Below, one piece after another: positions 57,301 to 64,000 of a stretch of DNA of 64,000 nucleotides. A program made the position numbers and the translations under genes. Within the stretch, counting starts at the first letter, position 1; the number at the start of each line of letters is the position of its first letter. The notes under the pieces are model-generated. The model had not been told where the DNA came from, did not search any database, and saw nothing but the letters and a program-made list of their open reading frames with translations. Source of the stretch: Myrica gale (taxonomy: Eukaryota > Streptophyta > Magnoliopsida > Fagales > Myricaceae); NCBI GenBank assembly GCA_963930655.1, contig OZ005618.1:16333001-16397000 (forward strand), written 5' to 3'.

Positions 57301-58131
57301 TTATGAAACAATAAGTTAAGTTAAGGGGCACTGGTCGGTACCGTACCATCAAGATGGACTCCCATACCGAAGGACAATTGTGAGAAGGATGGGTGAATCC
57401 ACGAGGCTGTGCAACCCACACTGAAGGACATTGAGAAGGTGTGGTGCCTCCAAGGGTCATGTCTAGCCACTGAAGGACAAATGAGAGAAGGTGCGCTAGC
57501 TTGACCGAATGTAAGGTCTCAAAGGGAAATCGGAGACGGTTCCAAAGGGAACGCACAACCCTGACTTCAGGCGTTAAATGGAGCGAGCCCACAAGTAAAA
57601 GATATGAAATGGTTGTGAAAGGCCAAGAGTGGCACAAGTATGAATAAGTAATTTTCAAGGGCCTGGGGCCGAAATTAAGCAAGAGCATGTACATATCCAT
57701 GACATGCATGTGCATCACTTATCAAGTTTATTCTTTTTCATGATAAAGCAAGCATAAGTCAAGAGCATGTTTCAAGTTATGTCTTTCCCTTACTGAGTTT
57801 TTTTGACTCACGTGTTGTTTTTAAAATTGTGTCATTCCAGATGCCACAGGTGAAGAGAGTCAGGAGGAATACCTGACTTAGAAGTTCCCGGATGATATTC
57901 TTATTTTGTGTATAGTGACCTGATCGATGAGATCCGTCACTAATTGAATTCTAAACATTATATGTGTTTTGTATGAAAACTTAATGAGAACCCTGATTAT
58001 GTTCGATTAAGCTCGAATCCCTCGTGGTCTTGTATGTTTCCGCCGTAAGCAAGTAAGTAAGAACGCTGGAGCTATCCGGAGATAGTTCGCGGCTGTCACG
58101 TTTCCTGCGGGGTGCCGTTCGGGGCGTGACA
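54355..58131 (+). mobile_element. 3.78-kb nested gypsy solo LTR, TSD GAATA
   Basis: Starts TGTAGGACCCCGAAG, ends GTTCGGGGCGTGACA, with GAATA at 54350-54354 and 58132-58136. After it the host LTR resumes with text matching the nested LTR from about 55400. It is of the same subfamily as the LTR it landed in. Internal open frames (55136-55430, 56069-56477, 57266-57718) are LTR text, not genes. Confidence 0.93.
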
Positions 58132-58136
58132 GAATA

Positions 58137-59381
58137 CCCAAAAGAGAGAAATCAAGGGGAGGCCAAAACCTTTGAACCAAAAGGCTGAGATTTGAGCTTG
58201 GATCAAGGGGATTTTGTGTAAAGAGAAGAAGGAGGACAAGGAAGGAGAAGAAAGGTGAAGAAGGAAGTGAAGTGAAAGAGGTATTGTGCAAAGGAAAGAG
58301 AGAAAAGGGACAAAGGAGCACAAAGGTAAAAACCCTCTTGATGGCCGAACTCTTGTGTATATATCTTAGGGTTTGAGTTGTTTCATGCATAGATATGTTG
58401 AGATCTGGATGATTAAGAACCTTAGGTTGTTTAGTAGGTGAAAGAGAGGAGAAGCTTGCAAAGGAACAAAGAGAAAAGAGAAGGAGCAACAAGGTAAAAA
58501 TTTGGATCTCACATTTCTCATGCTAGCCGAATCCTTCATGTATTGGGATCTTAGGCTTTTAAGTTTTATTTTGGTTGGATTTTGATCATGGTTATGTGTA
58601 AGTGTTAGATCTGGACATACATGCTTGGATCTAAGATTAAATGTTAAGGAAATGCAAAGGATGAGCAATGTATATTAGAAAAAAGGTTTAGATCTAACAT
58701 ATGTTGTGCTTGGCCGAATGGTATGCTTGTTTCCTTTTAGATCTTGTGTTGTTGAGGTCTCTAAATGATAGATCTAGAGTTGGTGGTTGTATATGATGAA
58801 AGTATGAATTTAATACATGCAAGATGGGTCATGAATGCAAAGGATATGTATATTATAAATTTTAGCATGAAAAATGTGGGATTTTGATGTATAGCCGAAC
58901 CATGTATGCTTTAGGTTTTCATGAGTGGTTTGTTTATGCTTAGATCTGGACATTGGCCATGTTATGTATCAAGTTCTCTTCTTTCATGATTAAGCAAGCA
59001 TAAGTCAAGAGCATGTTTCAAAGTTATGTCTTTCCCTTACTGAGTCTTTTGACTCACGTTTTCAAAATTGTGTCATTCCAGATGCCACAGGTGAAGAGAG
59101 TCAGGAGGACTACCTGACTTAGAAGGACCCAGATGTTATTCTTATTTTGATTATGGTGACCTGATCGATGAGATCCGTCACTAGTTGAATTCTAAATATT
59201 ATATATGTTTTGTATGAAAACTTAATGAGAACCCTGATTATGTAAGATTTAGCTCGAATCCCTTGCGATCTTGTATGTTTCCGTCGTAAACACGTAAGCA
59301 AGTAAGTAAGAACGCTGGAGCTATCCGGAGAATAGCTCGCGGCTGTCACGATTCCTACGGGGTGTCGTTCGGGGCGTGACA
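58137..59381 (+). repeat. 5' LTR of the gypsy element, second part (with internal deletion)
   Basis: Continues the LTR after the nested insertion and ends GGGGCGTGACA. Compared with the nested LTR it jumps near 58968 from text matching about 56407 to text matching about 57720, so roughly 1.3 kb is missing. Short shared bases (tatcaag-like) at the joint suggest a microhomology deletion. Confidence 0.85.
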
Positions 59382-59388
59382 GTTAAGT

Positions 59389-59399
59389 TGGTATCAGAG
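59389..59399 (+). promoter_or_regulatory. Primer binding site, tRNA-Met type
   Basis: TGGTATCAGAG, complementary to the 3' end of initiator methionine tRNA, lies seven bases after the LTR end. It is where minus-strand DNA synthesis would be primed. Confidence 0.85.
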
Positions 59400-59541
59400 G
59401 ATCTGAGGGAAGAGCCGTGAAACATAGGGAACGAGTTAGAACCCTAAACCTTAAAGCATGAGATGTACGTTTAGGGTCAATTATGATAAAGAATTTTGAG
59501 GTTGAGCTGTTCTAAGCTAAACGATAACCTTGAAGTGCAGG

Positions 59542-60735
59542 ATGGCACCTAGAAGACCAACGAGAAGTCAAGAGCCCGAGGCTCCGGGTTTCACCACCGA
59601 GGAAGTGTTAAGGCACATGGCTCAGCTCATTGCCGAGCAGGTGCAGCTGGGTACCCATGTTGAAGAGTCCCGAGGACGCCCTGAGGGGTGTACCTTTGAT
59701 CAATTTAACCGCCAGCATCCGCCAACGTACAATGGCAAAGGGGATGCCATACTTGCAAAAAATTGGCTGGTGGAGATGAAGGAATTGCTTGAGGTTTTGG
59801 GGTGTACCAACGCCCAGAAGCTAAAAGATGGTGGCAGTCCGAGAAAGTGTTACTGGGTCAGGAGCTGGGGGAATAACCCATAACCTGGGAAAGGTTCCAG
59901 CAAGAAGTTCTAGACCGATATTTCCCAAGAACGACCCGGGAAGCAAAAGCAAGGGAGTTTTCTACCCTAACCCAAGGAGCCATGACGATGGAGCAGTACG
60001 TAGGCCGATTCATGGAATTGGTACGATTTGCCCCATACTTAGTACCAGATGAAGAAAGGAAGGCCCAAAAGTTTGAAGAAGGGCTACACCCACGGGTCTA
60101 TGACAGGGTGTATAGCCATAACCTTAACACCCTGGCCGAGGTAATAGAACGAGCGGTGATAGTGGAAAGAGGACTGCAGAGGATAGCAGCCTATCATGAC
60201 CAGCAGAAGAGGAAGGCTCCTTTCAACCCAACCACTCCGAAGATGCCCTGGAAGAGGAGTAGGCCCGAGTCATCACAGAGGCAGCCACAGAGGCCGACCC
60301 AGAGGCCGAACCAGAGGCCTAGCGGAGCTCAGAATGCTGGAGGGAACCAATTTCCTCTGTGCAACAAGTGCAACAGGAGACATCCAGGGGAATGCAGGCA
60401 GGGCTTATGTTTTAAATGCGGGAAGCCTAGTCACATTGCCAGAGACTGTAGGAGTGCAGGCAATTCGAACCAAGCACCCCGACCCCCGCAGCAGAACGAA
60501 GCAAGAAGGCAAGGAGGCCCAACGCAGGCGAGGTTATATGCAATGACTCCGGAGGATGCGGAGAACCAGAACCGAGTAGTGGCAGGTAAGTTGACTTTGC
60601 CCCGGGGGGAAGCCCTTGTTCTGTTTGATTCGGGGGCCACGCATTCATTCATTTCATCATCATATTGCAAGACACACGCCTTACCTAGTGAGCAATTAGA
60701 TTGTGATGTCCTTGTGTCGACGGGGGAAGAGTCGA
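59542..60735 (+). pseudogene. gypsy gag and start of protease, broken
   Basis: ATG 59542 opens MAPRRPTRSQEPEAPGFTTE. The frame breaks near 59820-59880, where a segment before the retrotransposon gag core is missing, and a stop occurs at 59881. The gag core resumes in another frame (WERFQQEVLDRYFPRTTREA; MTMEQYVGRFMELVRFAPYL). A zinc knuckle of the form CFKCGKPSHIARDC (CX2CX4HX4C) lies at about 60409-60450. The aspartic protease active site LFDSGATHSFIS follows near 60625. A one-base slip near 60740 separates it from the rest of protease. Gag would form the particle and protease would mature it. Confidence 0.88.
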
Positions 60736-60745
60736 ATGTAGCCGG

Positions 60746-62290
60746 ATGGTGAAGGACTATCCGGTAGGGGTAGAAGGGCAAGTCATGTTGGCCGATTTGA
60801 TAGTTATGGAGATGGGAGGATTCGATATCATCCTCGGTATGGATTGGTTGTCAAAGCATGGTGCCAATATTCGGTGCTATGAGAAGAAGGTCTTGTTCCA
60901 AAAGGAGGGAAGACTAGAGTGTTGTTTTACCGGTATGAGAAAAATGGAGCGAAGGCCAGCAATTGTCTCGGCCCTGCAAGCTAAGAGATTGTTGCAAGGA
61001 GGGCATGAGGGAATTTTATTCTGGGCAAGTGATACACAGAATGATACGCAGAATGAAGTTCCTGCGTTTGATCAAACCCCAATAGTGAGTGAATTTCCGG
61101 ACATATTTCCAGAAGAATTACCGGGGTTACCACCAGACAGGGAAGTGGAGTTCGGTATTGAATTGGAATCTGGGGCAGTCCCAATTTCCAAGGTGCCTTA
61201 CCGAATGGCTCCAGCGGAGCTGAAGGAGCTGAAAGTCCAATTAGAAGATCTCTTGGAGAAGGGATTTATAAGGCCGAGTGTGTCACCATGGGGAGCACCG
61301 ATCGTATTTGTAAAGAAGAAGGACGGGAGTCTCCGGATGTGCATTGACTATAGGGAGCTGAATAAGGTGACAGTGAAGAATAGGTACCCGTTACCTCGCA
61401 TTGACGATTTGTTCGATCAATTGCAGGGGGCACAAATATTTTCAAGGATTGATTTGAGGTCAAGTTATCACCAGTTGAAAGTAAAGGAGAGAGATATATC
61501 TAAGACGGCCTTTCGAACTCGATATGGTCACTATGAATTTTTGGTGATGCCATTTGGGTTAACTAATGCCCCGGCCGCATTCATGGACTTGATGAACAGA
61601 GTATTCAGGGAGTTCCTAGATAAGTTTGTAGTGGTGTTCATAGATGATATCCTGATTTATTCTCGGGACCAGAAGGAGCATGAGGAGCACCTCAGGATTG
61701 TTTTACAGATCTTGAGGGAGAAGAAGTTGTATGCTAAGTTCTCCAAGTGCGAGTTTTGGTTGCAGCAAGTCCGATTTTTAGGGCATGTGGTGTCGGGTGA
61801 AGGGATTGCTGTAGATCCCGGAAAGGTTGATGCGGTATTCAAATGGCCTAGGCCTACAAATGTCAAGGAGATAAGGAGTTTTCTGGGGTTAGCAGGATAT
61901 TACCGAAGATTTATTAAGGGATTCTCAAAGATAGCCATACCAATGACCTCGTTGACCAAGAAGAACGTTAAGTTCGACTGGACAGACGAGTGTGAGCAAA
62001 GTTTTCAGATGTTAAAGGCTCATCTAGTTACTGCCCCGGTGTTAGCATTGCCCTCAGAGCATGGGGAATACGAGATTTATACGGACGCCTCCAAGCAAGG
62101 TCTTGGGTGTGTGTTGATGCAAGACAAGAGGGTCATAGCCTACGCGTCGAGGCAATTGAGACCCCACGAGGTGAATTACCCCACTCACGACTTGGATTTA
62201 GCTGCAGTCGTGCATGCCCTGAAAATATGGAGGCACTATCTCTACGGAGTTAAATGCAAAATATTTACGGATCATAAGAGCCTCAAGTAA
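60746..62290 (+). pseudogene. gypsy pol: protease end, reverse transcriptase, RNase H start
   Basis: 514 codons. The protease C terminus ([20 protein letters not shown]) comes first. RT follows from about residue 150 with [55 protein letters not shown] and the catalytic [13 protein letters not shown]. RNase H starts with [16 protein letters not shown]. The frame ends at TAA 62288-62290 right after DHKSLK, where relatives have an aromatic residue, and the downstream frame is the same text continued, so this is a point nonsense mutation. RT and RNase H active-site residues seen are intact. Confidence 0.92.
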
Positions 62291-62917
62291 TTCAACACTC
62301 AAAAGGAGTTGAATATGAGGCAACGACGCTGGTTGGAGTTGATTAAGGACTATGATTGCACCATTAGCTATCATCCCGGAAAAGCTAACGTGGTGGCCGA
62401 TGCCTTAAGCCGGAAGTCGGTTGAAACAAGTGCCGTGGAGGTAGTGGTGAAGGAGATCATGGAGGATCTAAAAAGAGAGGAGATCACGCTCGTGTTAACA
62501 TATCGGTATGTTTCAATCGCAGGGCTTTCATTGCAACCATCGCTGGAGGAGCGAATTTGCGAGGCCCAGAAGAGCGATGCGATGATAGTGAGGATTAGGG
62601 AAAGGATTGGAAAGAATAATGATCCCGATTTTGGGGATAGGGATGGAGTACTGAGGTACCGGAATAGAATTTGTATCCTCGGTAATGGGGAAATCAAAGA
62701 GTTGATCTTGACAGAGGCGCATGCTACGCCCTATACTATCCACCCTGGAGGAACGAAGATGTATCAGGACATCAAGAAAGTCTATTGGTGGCCGAACATG
62801 AAGAGGGAGATTGCAGAGTATGTCGCTAGATGTCTGACTTGTCAGAGAGTGAAAGCAGAGCACCAGAGGCCAGCAGGGACATTGAAGCCTCTAGAGATTC
62901 CCGAATGGAAATGGTAA
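62291..62917 (+). pseudogene. gypsy pol: RNase H end and integrase zinc-binding domain
   Basis: Continues after the stop with [20 protein letters not shown] and [11 protein letters not shown] (end of RNase H), then the integrase HHCC domain ([20 protein letters not shown] then [27 protein letters not shown]). A second premature stop, TAA at 62915-62917, follows EIPEWKW, exactly at the junction with the catalytic core. Confidence 0.9.
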
Positions 62918-62926
62918 GGAATTGCT

Positions 62927-63976
62927 ATGGATTTTTTGATGGGGTTGCCCCGGAAAATGGCAGGCTACGATGTCGTCTGGGTAATAGTGGACCGGTTGAC
63001 AAAGTCAGCCCACTTTTTGCCGATCAGAGTAAAGTACACCCCCGAAAAGTTAGCTGAAGTGTACTTGCAGGAGATTGTGAGGTTACACGGGGTGCCGAAG
63101 AGTATAGTGTCGGATAGGGATCCGAGGTTCACTTCTCGATTTTGGAAGCGGTTACAAGAAGCCCTAGGCAAGCGACTAAATTTCAGTACCGCATTTCACC
63201 CACAAACGGACGGACAATCCGAAAGGACAATTCAAATCCTGGAGGATATGCTCCGAGCTTGCGTCATAGACTTTAAGGGAAGCTGGGCTCAGTATTTGCC
63301 CTTAGCAGAGTTCGCGTACAATAATAGCTTCCAATCGAGCATCGGCATGGCACCGTATGAAGCTTTGTATGGAAGGAGGTGCCGATCACCATTGTTTTGG
63401 GATGAGGTAGGAGAAGGGAGACTCTTGGGGCCAGAAATAATCTCGAAGGCAAAGGAGACGATCCAAGTGATTACAGACAGACTCAAAATGGCCCAGAGTC
63501 GGCAGAAGAGCTACGCAGACACCAGACGAAGAGAATTGACGTTCGAAGCGGGAGACAAGGTATTCTTGAAGATTTCCCCGAAGAAGGGTATCATGCGGTT
63601 CGGGAAGAAAGGAAAGCTCCAACCCAGATACGTAGGACCTTTTGAGATACTAGAGCGAGTTGGACCGGTAGCGTACAGATTGGCCTTACCGCCTAGTCTA
63701 TCGGGGGTCCATGACGTTTTCCATGTCTCGCTCTTGCGTAAGTATGTATCTGACCCTACCCATGTTTTAGAACATGAGCCTTTGCAGATTAGGGAGAACC
63801 TTAACTATACGGAGGAGCCGGTGCGAATCCTCGATAGGAAGGTGCAACAGCTGCGAACGAAGGCCATATCGCTTGTAAAAGTTTTATGGAAAAACCATGG
63901 GCTAGGGGAAGCATCCTGGGAGCTAGAGAGCGAGATGTACGAGAAATACCCGCAACTGCGAGATGAACAAACCTGA
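62927..63976 (+). pseudogene. gypsy pol: integrase core, GPY/F region and chromodomain-like tail
   Basis: Open for 349 codons. The D,D,E residues lie in VDRLTKSAHFL, SDRDPRF and GQSERTIQ. The GPY/F-type module is in LQPRYVGPFEILERVGPVAY, and VHDVFHVSLLRKY follows. The C-terminal segment YTEEPVRILDRKVQQLRTKA then LWKNHGLGEASWELESEMYE then KYPQL is a chromodomain-like tail, which in chromoviruses directs integration to heterochromatin. It is cut off from the upstream pol frame by the stop at 62915. Confidence 0.92.
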
Positions 63977-64000
63977 AACATGATTCCCTACTTTACTTCA
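63977..64000. other. Start of region 3' of gypsy pol
   Basis: 24 bases only; the polypurine tract and 3' LTR would lie beyond the window. Confidence 0.4.

Larger units (their letters stand above)
53210..64000 (+). mobile_element. Ty3/gypsy chromovirus (Tekay-like) element, 3' LTR beyond the window
   Basis: The 5' LTR starts TGTAATACCCC at 53210 and ends GGGGCGTGACA at 59381, interrupted by a nested solo LTR. A primer site (TGGTATCAGAG, 59389-59399), gag, protease, RT, RNase H, integrase and a C-terminal chromodomain-like segment follow in canonical gypsy order. Gag-pol ends at 63976. The clade call rests on the terminal segment (RILDRKVQQLRTKAISLVKV then LWKNHGLGEASWE), which matches the Tekay/Del-type chromodomain tail. 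Frameshifts and stops in gag, protease, RNase H and integrase make it non-autonomous now. The left TSD would be AATGC (53205-53209); the right one is outside the window. Confidence 0.9.

Noticed and set aside
59389-59399. tRNA-like signal
   Set aside because: It is the retroelement primer binding site; no tRNA cloverleaf or A/B boxes are present. No tRNA gene was found in the window.

Overview
This window is plant nuclear DNA, most likely from a eudicot. It has spliced genes with GT..AG introns, an AT-rich background, and the usual angiosperm mix of CACTA, hAT, Mutator-type MITE, copia, chromovirus-type gypsy and endogenous caulimovirid sequence. No prokaryotic features, CRISPR arrays or rRNA/tRNA genes were seen. 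I cannot name the species. I count one apparently intact host gene, two broken host genes, and a dense nest of mobile elements whose boundaries can mostly be read from target-site duplications (TSDs).

0-17.7 kb. A decayed ankyrin-repeat/PGG-domain membrane-protein gene lies on the minus strand. One of its exons was hit twice. A 2.2-kb hAT element (3480-5726, 8-bp TSD) carries intron-containing fragments of an ATP-citrate lyase beta-subunit gene. An 11.15-kb CACTA element (5758-16911, 3-bp TSD) carries a TNP2-type transposase gene with one homopolymer frameshift, a second six-exon transposase-family gene that reads open for 381 codons, a third 354-aa ORF, and dense subterminal arrays of GTTCGAAC and GCGACGAAA motifs.

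17.7-30.4 kb. This is mostly low-density DNA with two MITE-like inverted-repeat elements, one with a perfect 9-bp TSD. It also holds a truncated F-box/WD40 (At5g21040-like) gene copy that has lost its F-box, an intact three-exon GDSL-family gene (25916-27493) whose catalytic Asn and His positions are altered, a TRIM element with a 5-bp TSD, and a CACTA-end remnant.

30.4-46 kb. This holds a 3.6-kb gypsy solo LTR (TSD GTTAT) and four LTRs of one copia family: a minus-oriented solo LTR, a complete gag-only element with matching TSDs, and a plus-oriented solo LTR. The last of these sits inside the relic of a second CACTA TNP2 gene, which is spread in pieces over 36.0-45.8 kb.

46-64 kb. An endogenous pararetrovirus (Florendovirus-like) fragment on the minus strand is split by a 3.9-kb solo LTR (TSD GACTG). 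At 53210 it is cut by a chromodomain-type Ty3/gypsy element whose 5' LTR itself contains a 3.8-kb nested solo LTR (TSD GAATA). Its gag-pol, broken by frameshifts and stops, runs almost to the right edge, and its 3' LTR lies outside the window. The window therefore records layered insertion and LTR-LTR recombination more than a cooperating gene set.
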